Shown: positions 24,125-36,114 of the stretch, piece by piece | Layout of the letters: every line of letters starts with the position of its first letter | Numbering within the stretch: position 1 is the first letter of the stretch | Assembly: GCF_011064845.1 (NCBI RefSeq) | Contig: NZ_CP049015.1 | Location: 4,402,001-4,466,000 of the forward strand | From: Citrobacter freundii ATCC 8090 = MTCC 1658 = NBRC 12681 | GTDB lineage: Bacteria; Pseudomonadota; Gammaproteobacteria; Enterobacterales; Enterobacteriaceae | Reading direction: 5' to 3' | Length of the DNA stretch: 64,000 nt | The notes under the pieces: generated by a model | Databases searched by the model: none | Told to the model about the DNA's origin: nothing | Seen by the model: only the letters and a program-made list of their open reading frames with translations | Program-made: the position numbers and the translations under genes

Positions 24125-24844
24125 CTAATACAACTTATTTTCCCGCATAAACGACTCACCGCCTAACTGGCGCATTTGACGCATGATCCACGCCTGGCGG
24201 CTACGCACATAACCAGAAGGCGCATTCGCTTTAAAACGCAAAGGATTAGGTAATACCGCCGCCAGCAAGGCCGCTTCAGACAGACTCAACCGACTGGCAG
24301 GCTTATGGAAATAGCGCTGCGCCGCCGCCTCCACGCCAAAAATCCCATCGCCAAACTCAGCGATATTCAGGTAAACGGTCAGAATACGTTTCTTGCTCCA
24401 GACGGTTTCCATACCCAGCGTTAGCCCGGCTTCAAGACCTTTACGTACCCAGCTACGTCCATCCCACAGAAAGAGGTTTTTCGCCGTCTGTTGCGATAAC
24501 GTCGACGCCCCGCGAATACGGTTTTCATTGCGTTCATTGTGTGCCAGCGCTTTCTCTATGGCGGAGACATCGAATCCCCAGTGCTCGGGAAACTTCTGGT
24601 CCTCCGCGGCAATGACGGCCAGTCCCATCCAAGGTGAAATCTCGTCCATGCTCACCCAGTCTGAGTGCGCCACATAACCAAAATCACCGGACAGCCATGC
24701 GCCCAGTTGCCGTTCAACCATCACCGCCGAGAAAGGTACAGGCATCACGCTGAAAAGTGCGATGCCTCCGCCCCAGAATACGCCGAGGACAATGACCGCC
24801 CGCAGAAAGATACGTCGCAGAAAGGCGGTAACTCCTGTTCTCAT
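24125..24844 (-). CDS. mtgA: Monofunctional peptidoglycan glycosyltransferase MtgA
   Basis: Polymerises lipid II glycan strands; family GT51 without a transpeptidase domain. Length 239 residues (242 in E. coli). One N-terminal membrane anchor (about 12-34), then catalytic [14 protein letters not shown] with Glu81 and the second motif [16 protein letters not shown]. Its ATG overlaps the elbB stop (ATGA). Confidence 0.97.
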   Translation of the reverse strand: MRTGVTAFLRRIFLRAVIVLGVFWGGGIALFSVMPVPFSAVMVERQLGAWLSGDFGYVAHSDWVSMDEISPWMGLAVIAAEDQKFPEHWGFDVSAIEKALAHNERNENRIRGASTLSQQTAKNLFLWDGRSWVRKGLEAGLTLGMETVWSKKRILTVYLNIAEFGDGIFGVEAAAQRYFHKPASRLSLSEAALLAAVLPNPLRFKANAPSGYVRSRQAWIMRQMRQLGGESFMRENKLY

Positions 24845-25494
24845 TCAGCCAGCACCAGCACACGCGATACCAGTTTATCGATGCCACTCGCAGCCTGAGC
24901 AATGTCCTGCGCCAGCATATAGGCGGGCGTGGTGACGATTTTATTGTCTTCATCGACGACAATGTCATCAACCGGACAAGGCACATGTTCAGCGCCCATC
25001 TCTTCCAGCACCTCTGCCGTATCGATATCAGTACCGATGGTCAGACGCAGCGGGAAATCAAAAATTTTAGGTAACATAGCGGGCGCAATGCACATAAATC
25101 CCAGCGGCTTACCCGCCTGATGCATGGCCACCGCCAGCGCGGCTAAGTCGCTATCAACCCGGCATTCGCTGCCCTGACTGGCAAAATTGCTCAGATTTTT
25201 GGCCGCACCAAACCCGCCCGGCACGATCAACGCATCCAGTTCCGCTGAGACTGCCTGAGCGAGCGGGCGAATTTCACCGCGTGTTATACGTGCGGCTTCA
25301 ATCAGTACATTACGCGTTTCCAGCATCGGCTCGCCGGTCAGATGGTTAATCACATCCGCTTGCTGTTTATCCGGAGCAAAGCAGACGGCCTGAGCGCCGT
25401 TGCGGGCAATGGCCAGAAGCGTGAGAACAGTTTCATGGATCTCTGCACCGTCATACACGCCGCATCCACTGAGCACTACACCCACTTTTTTCAT
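24841..25494 (-). CDS. elbB: DJ-1/PfpI-family protein ElbB (glyoxalase)
   Basis: Class I glutamine amidotransferase-like protein of 217 residues, reported to have methylglyoxal glyoxalase activity and originally linked to isoprenoid synthesis. The nucleophile-elbow cysteine is in [12 protein letters not shown] (about residue 135); [14 protein letters not shown] marks the N-terminus. Forms a pair with mtgA through a 4-base overlap. Confidence 0.94.
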   Translation of the reverse strand: MKKVGVVLSGCGVYDGAEIHETVLTLLAIARNGAQAVCFAPDKQQADVINHLTGEPMLETRNVLIEAARITRGEIRPLAQAVSAELDALIVPGGFGAAKNLSNFASQGSECRVDSDLAALAVAMHQAGKPLGFMCIAPAMLPKIFDFPLRLTIGTDIDTAEVLEEMGAEHVPCPVDDIVVDEDNKIVTTPAYMLAQDIAQAASGIDKLVSRVLVLAE

Positions 25495-25611
25495 CGTGAT
25501 ACTCCTTTCTCAACTGGCTGAAACATATTAGTTATTATGATTTAAATGCTACGCTTCACACATTTAACTGATTCATGTAACAAATTATTTAAGATTTGCT
25601 ATCTTAACTGC

Positions 25612-25732
25612 GTGCGGCCTGAAAATTAGGGCTGCGCCCTTGTAAACAATGATAATAATTTACGGCGCAGCCACGATTTCCCTGGTGTTGGCGCAGTATT
25701 CGCGCACCCCGGTCAAGCCGGGGTCATTTTTT
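25612..25732 (+). ncRNA. arcZ: Hfq-dependent small RNA ArcZ
   Basis: Small RNA that activates rpoS translation and represses targets including flhDC; in E. coli it also lowers arcB mRNA and is repressed by ArcA. The sequence from GTGCGGCCTG to the T-run aligns end to end with E. coli ArcZ as I remember it. The 3' processed core, including TTTCCCTGGTGTTGGCGCAG, is intact. Its terminator (stem ACCCCGG/CCGGGGT, 25706-25724, then TCA and eight Ts) runs into the arcB 3' end on the other strand. A -10 TATCTT lies at 25600-25605; no good -35 is seen. The 5' half differs more from E. coli. Confidence 0.93.
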
Positions 25733-25734
25733 TT
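25706..25734 (+). terminator. ArcZ terminator overlapping the arcB stop
   Basis: Stem ACCCCGG/CCGGGGT with a TCAAG loop, then TCA and an eight-T run. The T-run is the complement of the last arcB lysine codons, so the two convergent genes share these bases. Confidence 0.9.
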
Positions 25735-28060
25735 CCACGCTCGCCACCCAGGCTTTTAATACCGCCACGTCGTGCTGCCACTCCTGCTTCATCTCTTCAA
25801 TCCATTCAGCAACGTTATCTTCCCAGGCGGGAAGGTCCGGAGACTGGATTTGCTGACCTAACTGTTGCAGGTGACGCAGCCCCACAGAACCTGCTGCGCC
25901 TTTAATTTTATGACCTTCCTCAACCACGCCTTTTTTATCCCGTGCGGTCAAGTTTGACTCCAGCACGCTCAAATATCCCGGCATCATCTTCTCAAACACC
26001 GCCAGCCCGTCGGTAATTAACTTCGGTCCCACCAGCTCGAGGTATTGTTCCAACATAGGAATATCTAACAGCGCTTGCGATTTACTGCTTTCTTCAGATG
26101 TCACAGTGCTCTCCTCTTCGTTTCTGGTATCCCAGTATTTTTTGATCATGGCGGTTAGCGCCGGAACCGACAGCGGCTTACTCAGCACGTCATCCATTCC
26201 CGCGTCCAAATACTCTTTTTTATCTTTCAGTACGTTGGCGGTGAGTGCAACTAGCGGCGGAAGGTCCTCACGAGCGTATTTTTGCGTGAGCTCCCGCGAG
26301 ATATCCAGACCGGTCATATCCGGTAGCTGAATATCCAGCAGCACCAGGTCATATTCACCCGGCGTAAACATTTCCAGCGCGGCTTTCCCGGTCATCGCGA
26401 CATCCACGCTGTTGCCTAATTTTTCCAGCACGGAACGCGCAACAATAACGTTTAGTTCAATGTCTTCCACCAGCAGCACATTCAGGGCTGGCAGCGGCAT
26501 GTCATCGTCTTCAAAGGCGTCTTCAATCTCTTCCGCTACCGCAGGCGCATGTACGGTCAGCGTAAAGATGGAGCCTTTACCTGCCTGGCTGGAAACCGTA
26601 ATATCGCCGCCCATATTTTTCGCCAGACGCTTCGACACGGCCAAACCAATCCCGGTTCCTGTGGCCGGTTTACCGCCGTTGCTGTCCTTCACCTGATAAT
26701 ACATGGCGAAGATTTTATCCTGCTCATCCTGCGGAATGCCGATCCCAGAATCTTCAACCTCGAAATGCAGCATATCGCCTTGGTCATAGCGCGCCCGCAC
26801 GGTCACCTGTCCCTGCTGAGTGAACTTCACGGCGTTGCTGATCAGATTCCACAGAATCTGGCGCAAACGCGTGCCGTCGGTAATGACCTTATGCGGTAGC
26901 GGTAACGTTGGCTCAAGTACAAAACGCAGCCCTTTTTGCTGCGCCTGCAGGCCAGAAAGGTTTTCCAGATCCGCCATAAAGCTGGTGAAATCAACAGGCT
27001 GGTTATCGAGCTGGACTTTACGTCGCTCCATCTTATCCATATCTATGATATCGTTGAAAATATTCCCCAGCGTCACGGCAGAGACATGGATGGTTTTCAG
27101 GTATTTTTCCTGCTCAGCGGTCAGGTCTGTATCCAACAGGATCCGGCTTAAGCCGACAATGCCGTTAAGCGGAGTGCGCAGCTCGTGGCTGATGGTGGAA
27201 ATGAAGGTGGTCTTATCACGGCTGGCACGTTCAAGCGCGTCCTGATAGCGCTTACGCTCGGTAATATCGCGCCCAAAACCCATCAGGCCATGTCGCTTAC
27301 CTACGCGGTCATAGTACGGCACTTTACGAATTTCAAAGCAGGCTTTGCGCCCGTCCGGGTAGTCCAGCCACTGTTCGTAGGTGAGTGAGACGTTATGACG
27401 GAATACCTTCTCGTCGGTTTCAATTACCTTTTCAGCCGCTTCAGGAGAGTAAACGTCAGCCGGTTTTAAGTTCACCAGCTGCTTTTCGCTTTTGCCAGTC
27501 AGCAGTTCCATGGCACGGTTACAGCCGGAAAATTCTTTATCTTCATTGCGATAAAAAACCAGATCCGGCGAGGCATCAAGGAAAGAGCGTAAAAAGGAAG
27601 ACTGTTGCTCGAGCTGGATCTGCGCTTCTTCGCGCTCTTTGATTTCAACCTTCAGTTGCTCGAACGTTTCCTGGCGCTCCGCTTCGGCTTTTTCGCGCTC
27701 AACAATTTCCTGATTGAGCTGGGCTATATTATCTTTCAATTGCACATTGAGCTTGAGATCGCGCTCGCGCATCTCTTCCAGCTTTTGTACCAGTCGTGAC
27801 AGGCGTTGCCGGGACTCTTCCAGTTGCTCCACCACCACTGACAGGAAATAGACAGCCCAAGGGGTAATTAACAGACCAAAAAAGATAGAACGGATAACAT
27901 CAATGCTTTCTACCTGGCCATGCAGCACCATGGTGACAGCCATCTGCACCACAATTGCCAACACGACCAGAGCCAGCGCCAACAGCAGCGAAAAGCGCAC
28001 CAGACCCAACTTCATCATTAGGTCGACGTAATATTGCGCCAGCATACGGATTTGCTTCAT
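25724..28060 (-). CDS. arcB: Aerobic respiration control sensor kinase ArcB
   Basis: Tripartite hybrid kinase that senses quinone redox state and phosphorylates ArcA. The start MKQIRMLAQYYVD at 28060 gives the 778 residues of E. coli; an upstream in-frame start at 28090 is not supported by family length. Two membrane segments (about 23-47 and 58-77), a coiled coil, and a PAS domain with redox cysteines Cys180 and Cys241. Histidine kinase His292 (STISHELRTPLNG), a receiver domain with LLDIQLPD near Asp576, and a C-terminal HPt domain with GHKIKGAA near His717. All phosphorelay sites are intact. Confidence 0.98.
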   Translation of the reverse strand: MKQIRMLAQYYVDLMMKLGLVRFSLLLALALVVLAIVVQMAVTMVLHGQVESIDVIRSIFFGLLITPWAVYFLSVVVEQLEESRQRLSRLVQKLEEMRERDLKLNVQLKDNIAQLNQEIVEREKAEAERQETFEQLKVEIKEREEAQIQLEQQSSFLRSFLDASPDLVFYRNEDKEFSGCNRAMELLTGKSEKQLVNLKPADVYSPEAAEKVIETDEKVFRHNVSLTYEQWLDYPDGRKACFEIRKVPYYDRVGKRHGLMGFGRDITERKRYQDALERASRDKTTFISTISHELRTPLNGIVGLSRILLDTDLTAEQEKYLKTIHVSAVTLGNIFNDIIDMDKMERRKVQLDNQPVDFTSFMADLENLSGLQAQQKGLRFVLEPTLPLPHKVITDGTRLRQILWNLISNAVKFTQQGQVTVRARYDQGDMLHFEVEDSGIGIPQDEQDKIFAMYYQVKDSNGGKPATGTGIGLAVSKRLAKNMGGDITVSSQAGKGSIFTLTVHAPAVAEEIEDAFEDDDMPLPALNVLLVEDIELNVIVARSVLEKLGNSVDVAMTGKAALEMFTPGEYDLVLLDIQLPDMTGLDISRELTQKYAREDLPPLVALTANVLKDKKEYLDAGMDDVLSKPLSVPALTAMIKKYWDTRNEEESTVTSEESSKSQALLDIPMLEQYLELVGPKLITDGLAVFEKMMPGYLSVLESNLTARDKKGVVEEGHKIKGAAGSVGLRHLQQLGQQIQSPDLPAWEDNVAEWIEEMKQEWQHDVAVLKAWVASVEKK

Positions 28061-28171
28061 AGAGGGTTCCTTCACGACAACTTGGCACAATAATACTCAA
28101 TTCTTGGCGTGACGTTTGAGAATGTGCAAGAAATGCGGAGGTTATCAGTGAAATGACCGTAGAAGGTTAAT

Positions 28172-28251
28172 CGTAGGCCTAATAAGCGAAGCGCCATCAG
28201 GCAAGCAGGCGCAGATTGCCGGATGTCGGCTTTACCTTATCCGGCCTACGG
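28172..28251. repeat. BIME between yhcC and arcB
   Basis: Two REP-like units in opposite orientation (GTAGGCCTAATAAGCG...CGCCATCAGGC and TTGCCGGATGTCGG...CCTTATCCGGCCTACGG) directly downstream of yhcC. Confidence 0.85.
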
Positions 28252-28255
28252 AGGG

Positions 28256-29185
28256 TTAGATCCCCGGCTGCACCCATGGCGTACCCAGCGCCGAGCCTTG
28301 CACGCCGTGCTCGTTAAGGTACTTATCCAGTTCAACCATCCCAGTCCAGCGATTTTCACACCATAGCGGTGCTAACAGCGTTGGGCGACGCGCGCTGGCG
28401 GAAATGCGATGATAAATCACCTCTGGCGGCGTATGGCGGATCATCTCCCCGGCGGTAACCGTATAATCGTCCAGTTCAATTCCGTTCAGCCGCCCGGCTT
28501 CCCAGGCTTTCGCCATCGTACTGCCTTTCACAATATGCAGCGGATGCAGCTTAATACCGTCGACACCCGTCTCCACCACACGCTCCATGGTTTGTAGGCA
28601 TTCTGCCTGCCCTTCTCCCGGCAGACCGACAATCAGGTGCGAACAGACTTTCAGCCCGCGTTCACGCGCCAGTCGCGTGGTGTTCTGGTAGCAGGCAAAA
28701 TCATGACCGCGGTTAATACGGTGCAGGGTTTTGTCATGTGCGGTTTGCAGACCAAGTTCCAGCCATACCTCATAACCCAGGTCTTTATACTCGCAAAGCA
28801 GATCGAGTACCGCATCCGGCACGCAGTCGGGGCGCGTCCCAACGCATAACCCGACGATACTGGCCTGGCTGACCGCCTGCTGATACATCGACCGCAGCAC
28901 CTGTACTTCAGCAAAGGTGCTGGTATAGGCCTGGAAATAGGCCAGATAGCGTCTGGCGCGATTGACCAATTGCGCCTGATGCTCAAGCTGCTCGGCAATG
29001 GAATGATGCTGCTGAGTTTCATCGGCAAACGAGGCGACATTACAGAAAGTACATCCGCCACGTCCGATGGTGCCATCACGATTTGGACAGCTAAAGCCGC
29101 CGTGCAGCGTGAGTTTATGAACCTTTTGCCCATAACGGCGAGAAAGATCCCCACCAAACATATTGACTAATTTCTGTAACTGCAT
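28256..29185 (-). CDS. yhcC: Radical SAM protein YhcC
   Basis: Radical SAM family protein of unknown substrate, 309 residues from MQLQKLVNMFGGD. The cluster cysteines are Cys33, Cys45 and Cys48 (spacing 11 and 2), the pattern of the YhcC subgroup rather than plain CX3CX2C. GLCVGTRPDCVPD and VCSHLIVGLPGE follow. The frame is open to 29320, whose ATG has a GAG ribosome site, so a 354-residue form cannot be excluded; I chose the start used for E. coli. Divergent from gltB. Confidence 0.85.
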   Translation of the reverse strand: MQLQKLVNMFGGDLSRRYGQKVHKLTLHGGFSCPNRDGTIGRGGCTFCNVASFADETQQHHSIAEQLEHQAQLVNRARRYLAYFQAYTSTFAEVQVLRSMYQQAVSQASIVGLCVGTRPDCVPDAVLDLLCEYKDLGYEVWLELGLQTAHDKTLHRINRGHDFACYQNTTRLARERGLKVCSHLIVGLPGEGQAECLQTMERVVETGVDGIKLHPLHIVKGSTMAKAWEAGRLNGIELDDYTVTAGEMIRHTPPEVIYHRISASARRPTLLAPLWCENRWTGMVELDKYLNEHGVQGSALGTPWVQPGI

Positions 29186-29320
29186 AATCTGGTAGACCGC
29201 GCCTTGAAAAGAGGCCAAAGCCTGCCATTTTTTGCCCCAGTCGGCGATGACCTGGATCAATCGCCCTGGCGAGCCTTTATTTATTGCATAACAAATCAAA
29301 ATAATTGAAATTTCATTCAC

Positions 29321-29778
29321 TCAAAATTTAATTACTTTTCCTTATATTCAGCGGTTTTTTTTATCTTCTTATACTCTCAGCGTAAAAACAGTATCTTTAA
29401 GACGCCTGAACTCTAAAAACCAGCATAAAATGCCAGTCATCTCGATAAATAAAGGGAGGACGAGGGATATCCAGCCTTTCTGACAGTGAGACAGATCACA
29501 CTTCCTGGGGGATTCCCCTTAGGTTAAATCAATGTAAAAAATCCTTTTATTTCAATATTTTCATAAAGTTAATTGCCCTATAGCACATTTTTGCATAAAT
29601 AAGATTGCCATTTGACCTGTGTGTGGATTCCCGATAACTTGGAAATCCGCTGGAAGCTTTCTGGATGAGCAGTCTGCTCATCATATTTATGCAGTAATTG
29701 AGATTCCCTCTGAAGCAAGTCCTCAAACTTGTTTGACCTGTGCGAAAAGGATAAAGAGGGCGAATGCGAGGTAAGCGT
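29321..29778 (+). promoter_or_regulatory. gltBD control region
   Basis: About 460 bases without a convincing gene upstream of gltBD. AT-rich tracts alternate with runs of A and T, as expected for the Lrp- and IHF-dependent gltB control region of E. coli. A CRP-like site is present at 29485-29500. I cannot place the promoter confidently. Confidence 0.5.
29485..29500. promoter_or_regulatory. CRP-like site upstream of gltB
   Basis: AGTGA-N6-TCACA, one mismatch from the consensus TGTGA-N6-TCACA. Control of gltBDF by CRP has been reported in E. coli; assignment here is by pattern. Confidence 0.55.
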
Positions 29779-29868
29779 ATGACACGCAAACCCCGTCGCC
29801 ATGCTCTTGGTGTGCCCGTGCGCAACGGTCCAGATGGGAATCCCTCAGAGCCTGGGGAGGTTCACTGA
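29779..29868 (+). CDS. 29-codon leader ORF ending at gltB
   Basis: ATG at 29779 has a strong ribosome site (GAGG, 7-base spacing) and the frame (begins [12 protein letters not shown]) ends with TGA at 29866-29868, one base before the gltB ATG. As I recall, in E. coli the matching codons are in frame with gltB and were once annotated as a GltB extension. Here the two ATGs are 91 bases apart, so the frames differ by one and a stop closes the leader. It may be a coupled leader peptide or an untranslated relic. Confidence 0.4.
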   Translation: MTRKPRRHALGVPVRNGPDGNPSEPGEVH

Positions 29869-29869
29869 T

Positions 29870-32800
29870 ATGTTGTACGATAAATCCCTTGAGAGGGATA
29901 ACTGTGGTTTCGGCCTGATCGCCCACATAGAAGGCGAACCTAGCCACAAGGTAGTGCGTACCGCCATACACGCACTGGCCCGTATGCAGCACCGTGGCGC
30001 AATTCTTGCCGATGGAAAAACCGGCGATGGTTGCGGCCTGCTGTTACAAAAACCTGACCGCTTTTTCCGCATCGTGGCGCAAGAGCGCGGCTGGCGTTTA
30101 GCCAAAAACTACGCCGTCGGCATGATCTTTTTAAATAAAGACCCTGAGCTGGCTGCGGCTTCTCGTCGCATTGTTGAAGAAGAATTACAGCAGGAAACCC
30201 TGTCGATTGTCGGCTGGCGCGACGTGCCGACCAACGAAGGTGTTCTCGGTGAAATTGCGCTCTCCTCCCTGCCTCGTATCGAGCAAATTTTTGTTAACGC
30301 CCCTGCGGGCTGGCGTCCGCGTGATATGGAGCGTCGCCTGTTCATCGCGCGTCGTCGTATCGAAAAACGCCTCCTGCAAGACAAAGATTTCTACGTCTGT
30401 AGCTTGTCGAATCTGGTCAATATCTATAAAGGTCTGTGTATGCCGGCGGATCTGCCGCGCTTCTACCTGGACCTGGCAGACCTGCGTCTGGAATCGGCCA
30501 TCTGCCTGTTCCACCAGCGCTTCTCCACCAACACCGTACCGCGCTGGCCGCTGGCGCAGCCGTTCCGCTATCTGGCGCACAACGGTGAAATCAACACCAT
30601 CACCGGCAACCGCCAATGGGCGCGCGCCCGTACCTATAAGTTCCAGACCCCGTTGATCCCGGATCTGCACGACGCCGCGCCGTTTGTTAACGAAACCGGC
30701 TCAGACTCCAGTTCGATGGATAACATGCTGGAACTGCTGCTGGCAGGCGGGATGGACATCATCCGCGCCATGCGCTTACTGGTTCCACCGGCATGGCAGA
30801 ACAACCCGGATATGGATCCGGAGCTGCGCGCGTTCTTTGACTTTAACTCCATGCACATGGAACCGTGGGACGGCCCGGCGGGCATCGTCATGTCCGACGG
30901 CCGCTTTGCCGCCTGTAACCTTGACCGTAACGGCTTGCGTCCGGCACGCTACGTCATCACCAAAGACAAGCTGATTACCTGCGCCTCTGAAGTCGGGATC
31001 TGGGATTATCAGCCGGATGAAGTGGTAGAGAAAGGCCGCGTCGGCCCTGGCGAGCTGATGGTTATCGATACTCGCAGCGGGCGCATTCTCCACTCCGCCG
31101 AAACCGATGATGACCTGAAAAGCCGTCACCCATACAAAGAGTGGATGGAGAAAAACGTCCGCCGTCTGGTGCCGTTCGAAGACCTGGCTGACGATCAGGT
31201 CGGCAGCCGTGAACTGGACGATGACACCCTCGCCAGCTATCAGAAACAGTTTAACTACAGCGCTGAAGAGCTGGATTCCGTGATCCGCGTGCTCGGCGAA
31301 AATGGCCAGGAAGCGGTCGGTTCAATGGGTGACGATACCCCGTTTGCCGTACTCTCCAGCCAGCCGCGCATCATTTATGACTACTTCCGCCAGCAGTTCG
31401 CGCAGGTGACTAACCCGCCGATCGATCCGCTGCGTGAAGCGCACGTTATGTCGCTGGCCACCAGCATCGGTCGTGAGATGAACGTCTTCTGCGAAGCCGA
31501 AGGTCAGGCACACCGCCTGAGCTTTAAATCGCCGATCCTGCTGTACTCCGATTTCACCCAGCTTACCACCATGAAAGAGGAGCATTATCGCGCTGACCGT
31601 CTGGATATCACCTTCGACGCGACCGAAACTACGCTCGAAGAGACCGTCAAAGCATTGTGCGATAAGGCGGAACAGATGGTGCGCAACGGCACGGTACTGC
31701 TGGTACTCTCTGACCGCAACATCGCCAAAAATCGTCTGCCGGTTCCGGCGCCGATGGCCGTGGGCGCAGTGCAAACGCGTCTGGTAGAACAAAGCCTGCG
31801 CTGCGACGCCAACATCATCGTTGAAACCGCCAGTGCCCGCGATCCGCACCATTTTGCCGTCCTGCTCGGTTTTGGCGCGACGGCAATCTATCCGTATCTC
31901 GCGTATGAAACATTGGGACGTCTGATCGACACTCAGGCGATTGCCAAAGATTACCGGACCGTGATGCTGAACTACCGTAACGGCATCAACAAAGGTCTGT
32001 ACAAAATCATGTCCAAAATGGGCATCTCGACCATTGCCTCCTACCGCTGCTCGAAGCTGTTTGAAGCCGTTGGTCTGCACGATGATGTGGTTGCGTTGTG
32101 CTTCCAGGGCGTGGTCAGCCGTATTAGCGGTGCAGGGTTTACCGACTTCCAGCAGGATCTGCTGAACCTCTCCAAACATGCATGGCTGGCGCGTAAACCT
32201 ATCAGCCAGGGCGGTTTGCTGAAGTACGTCCACGGCGGCGAATACCACGCCTACAACCCGGACGTGGTACGCACTCTGCAGCAGGCGGTACAAAGCGGCG
32301 AGTACAGCGACTATCAGGAATACGCCAAGCTGGTTAATGAGCGTCCGGCGGCCACGCTGCGCGATCTGCTGGCGATTACGCCTGGCGATGAAGCCGTAAG
32401 CATTAGCGAAGTAGAACCCGCGACCGAACTGTTTAAACGCTTTGATACCGCCGCCATGTCTATCGGCGCATTAAGCCCCGAAGCACACGAAGCGCTGGCC
32501 GAAGCGATGAACAGCATCGGCGGCAACTCGAACTCCGGTGAAGGCGGCGAAGACCCGGCGCGCTACGGCACCAATAAAGTGTCACGCATTAAGCAGGTTG
32601 CTTCCGGTCGCTTTGGCGTAACCCCGGCATACCTGGTCAATGCCGATGTCATTCAGATTAAAGTCGCTCAGGGCGCGAAACCTGGCGAAGGCGGTCAGTT
32701 ACCAGGTGATAAAGTCACCCCGTACATCGCCAAACTACGCTATTCAGTGCCGGGCGTGACGCTGATCTCCCCGCCGCCGCACCACGATATCTACTCTATC

Positions 32801-34330
32801 GAGGATTTAGCGCAGCTGATTTTCGACCTGAAACAGGTCAACCCGAAGGCGATGATCTCGGTGAAGCTGGTTTCCGAACCAGGCGTTGGTACCATCGCTA
32901 CTGGCGTAGCGAAAGCCTATGCGGATCTGATCACCATTGCTGGCTACGATGGCGGCACTGGCGCAAGCCCGCTCTCATCAGTGAAATATGCGGGCTGCCC
33001 GTGGGAACTCGGCCTGGTGGAAACCCAGCAGGCGCTGGTGGCTAACGGTCTGCGTCACAAGATTCGTCTGCAGGTCGATGGCGGTCTGAAAACCGGCGTC
33101 GATATCATTAAAGCGGCAATTCTGGGTGCAGAAAGCTTTGGCTTCGGTACCGGCCCGATGGTGGCGCTGGGCTGTAAATATCTGCGTATTTGCCACCTGA
33201 ACAACTGCGCAACCGGTGTTGCAACTCAGGATGAGAAACTGCGTAAGAATCACTATCACGGCCTGCCGTTCAAAGTGACCAACTACTTTGAATTTATCGC
33301 CCGTGAAGTGCGCGAGCTGATGGCCTCGCTGGGCGTTACCCGCCTGGTGGATCTGATTGGTCGCACCGACCTGCTCAAAGAGCTGGAAGGGTTTACCGCC
33401 AAGCAGCAAAAGCTGGAGCTGTCTCGTCTGCTGGAAACCGCCGAACCGCATCCTGGTAAAGCGCTGCATTGCACCGAGAACAACCCGCCGTTTGATAATG
33501 GCGTGCTGAACGCCCAGCTGTTACAGCAGGCGAAGCCGTTCGTCGACGAGCGCCAGAGCAAAACCTTCTGGTTCGATATCCGCAACACCGACCGTTCCGT
33601 CGGCGCATCGCTGTCGGGCTATATCGCTCAGACGCATGGCGATCAGGGGCTGGCGTCTGACCCGATCAAAGCGCACTTCAGCGGTACTGCAGGCCAGAGC
33701 TTTGGCGTGTGGAACGCGGGCGGTGTGGAGCTGTATCTGACCGGCGATGCCAACGACTATGTCGGTAAAGGCATGGCGGGTGGTCTGCTGGCAGTGCGTC
33801 CTCCGGTTGGCTCTGCTTTCCGTAGCCATGAAGCGAGCATCATCGGTAACACCTGCCTGTATGGCGCCACCGGTGGTCGCCTGTTTGCTGCGGGTCGTGC
33901 GGGTGAGCGCTTTGCAGTGCGTAACTCTGGCGCAATCACCGTGGTTGAAGGTATTGGCGACAACGGCTGTGAATACATGACCGGCGGCATCGTCTGTATT
34001 CTCGGCAAAACCGGCGTTAACTTCGGCGCGGGCATGACCGGCGGATTCGCCTACGTACTCGACGAAGACGGTGAATTCCGCAAACGCGTAAACCCGGAAC
34101 TGGTCGAAGTGCTGAGCGTGGACTCGCTGGCGATCCACGAAGAGCACCTGCGCGGCCTGATTACCGAGCACGTACAGCATACCGGTTCTTCTCACGGCGA
34201 AGAGATCCTGGCGAACTGGCCAGCATTCTCGGCGAAATTCGCGCTGGTAAAACCAAAATCCAGTGATGTGAAAGCACTGTTGGGTCACCGTAGTCGTAGC
34301 GCAGCAGAGCTGCGTGTGCAGGCGCAGTAA
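29870..34330 (+). CDS. gltB: Glutamate synthase (NADPH) large subunit
   Basis: Makes two glutamates from glutamine and 2-oxoglutarate; ammonia is channelled from the N-terminal amidotransferase to the FMN site. 1486 residues from [11 protein letters not shown]; the mature N-terminal nucleophile is Cys12 ([14 protein letters not shown]). Next come the central domain, the FMN domain ([31 protein letters not shown]) and the 3Fe-4S cysteines in [16 protein letters not shown]. The C-terminal GXXGXXXG beta-helix closes the protein. The start has GGGGAGG 9 bases upstream; the longer open frame to 29801 lacks support. Operon with gltD, 12-base gap. Confidence 0.98.
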   Translation: MLYDKSLERDNCGFGLIAHIEGEPSHKVVRTAIHALARMQHRGAILADGKTGDGCGLLLQKPDRFFRIVAQERGWRLAKNYAVGMIFLNKDPELAAASRRIVEEELQQETLSIVGWRDVPTNEGVLGEIALSSLPRIEQIFVNAPAGWRPRDMERRLFIARRRIEKRLLQDKDFYVCSLSNLVNIYKGLCMPADLPRFYLDLADLRLESAICLFHQRFSTNTVPRWPLAQPFRYLAHNGEINTITGNRQWARARTYKFQTPLIPDLHDAAPFVNETGSDSSSMDNMLELLLAGGMDIIRAMRLLVPPAWQNNPDMDPELRAFFDFNSMHMEPWDGPAGIVMSDGRFAACNLDRNGLRPARYVITKDKLITCASEVGIWDYQPDEVVEKGRVGPGELMVIDTRSGRILHSAETDDDLKSRHPYKEWMEKNVRRLVPFEDLADDQVGSRELDDDTLASYQKQFNYSAEELDSVIRVLGENGQEAVGSMGDDTPFAVLSSQPRIIYDYFRQQFAQVTNPPIDPLREAHVMSLATSIGREMNVFCEAEGQAHRLSFKSPILLYSDFTQLTTMKEEHYRADRLDITFDATETTLEETVKALCDKAEQMVRNGTVLLVLSDRNIAKNRLPVPAPMAVGAVQTRLVEQSLRCDANIIVETASARDPHHFAVLLGFGATAIYPYLAYETLGRLIDTQAIAKDYRTVMLNYRNGINKGLYKIMSKMGISTIASYRCSKLFEAVGLHDDVVALCFQGVVSRISGAGFTDFQQDLLNLSKHAWLARKPISQGGLLKYVHGGEYHAYNPDVVRTLQQAVQSGEYSDYQEYAKLVNERPAATLRDLLAITPGDEAVSISEVEPATELFKRFDTAAMSIGALSPEAHEALAEAMNSIGGNSNSGEGGEDPARYGTNKVSRIKQVASGRFGVTPAYLVNADVIQIKVAQGAKPGEGGQLPGDKVTPYIAKLRYSVPGVTLISPPPHHDIYSIEDLAQLIFDLKQVNPKAMISVKLVSEPGVGTIATGVAKAYADLITIAGYDGGTGASPLSSVKYAGCPWELGLVETQQALVANGLRHKIRLQVDGGLKTGVDIIKAAILGAESFGFGTGPMVALGCKYLRICHLNNCATGVATQDEKLRKNHYHGLPFKVTNYFEFIAREVRELMASLGVTRLVDLIGRTDLLKELEGFTAKQQKLELSRLLETAEPHPGKALHCTENNPPFDNGVLNAQLLQQAKPFVDERQSKTFWFDIRNTDRSVGASLSGYIAQTHGDQGLASDPIKAHFSGTAGQSFGVWNAGGVELYLTGDANDYVGKGMAGGLLAVRPPVGSAFRSHEASIIGNTCLYGATGGRLFAAGRAGERFAVRNSGAITVVEGIGDNGCEYMTGGIVCILGKTGVNFGAGMTGGFAYVLDEDGEFRKRVNPELVEVLSVDSLAIHEEHLRGLITEHVQHTGSSHGEEILANWPAFSAKFALVKPKSSDVKALLGHRSRSAAELRVQAQ

Positions 34331-35761
<1,431 letters not shown>

Positions 35762-35767
35762 TACATC

Positions 35768-35799
35768 TGGCTCCCCTGACGCTGATAGATGGGGAGCCA
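35768..35799 (+). terminator. Hairpin after gltD
   Basis: TGGCTCCCC/GGGGAGCCA with a 14-base loop starting 7 bases after the gltD stop; no T-run follows, so it may stabilise the mRNA end or give partial termination. Confidence 0.5.
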
Positions 35800-36040
35800 A
35801 TATTCCTCCACTAAATACATGCGGTATCATTTTTCGAAAACCGCTCACAAATACAGCTGTATATTCAGTACATTGAAATTCCGCAGACAGTGTCTGCAGA
35901 ATCTTACCATTTGGCGCAACTGGCTAAATCTTTCACACTACCCTGGTCGGTGTATGTCCGCCTCTTGTCGGTTAAAAATGCCGATGCCCGAAAATCAACA
36001 CAATCATCAACACCATAAATAATAACCATGTAAAGATTAT
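35800..36040. other. Intergenic stretch upstream of codBA
   Basis: No gene is supported here. It contains a short palindrome GCAGACA-G-TGTCTGC (35883-35897) and AT-rich sequence leading to the codB promoter. A 77-codon frame starting at 35789 has no recognisable sequence and begins inside the gltD hairpin. Confidence 0.5.
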
Positions 36041-36056
36041 ACGTAATCGTTTGCTT
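36041..36056. promoter_or_regulatory. PurR operator of codBA
   Basis: ACGTAATCGTTTGCTT matches the PurR palindrome ANGCAANCGNTTNCNT with one mismatch. It covers the -35 TTGCTT (36051-36056) of a promoter whose -10 is TATTAT (36073-36078, 16-base spacer). PurR repression of codBA by this arrangement is established in E. coli. Confidence 0.8.
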
Positions 36057-36114
36057 TATTCTGAGAACTGTATATTATGCGGCGGATTTTTTGGGCAAAA
36101 TTCATGGAGGCGTT

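Noticed and set aside
29547..29825. Minus-strand 92-codon frame in the gltB leader
   Set aside because: No ribosome site or similarity and it overlaps the gltB control region and leader ORF.
35855..35872. CTGTATATTCAGTACA considered as a LexA box
   Set aside because: Lacks the second half ACAG at the required 8-base spacing, and no SOS gene is adjacent.
35789..36022. A 77-codon frame between gltD and codB
   Set aside because: Starts within the gltD 3' hairpin, lacks a ribosome site and resembles nothing; treated as chance.
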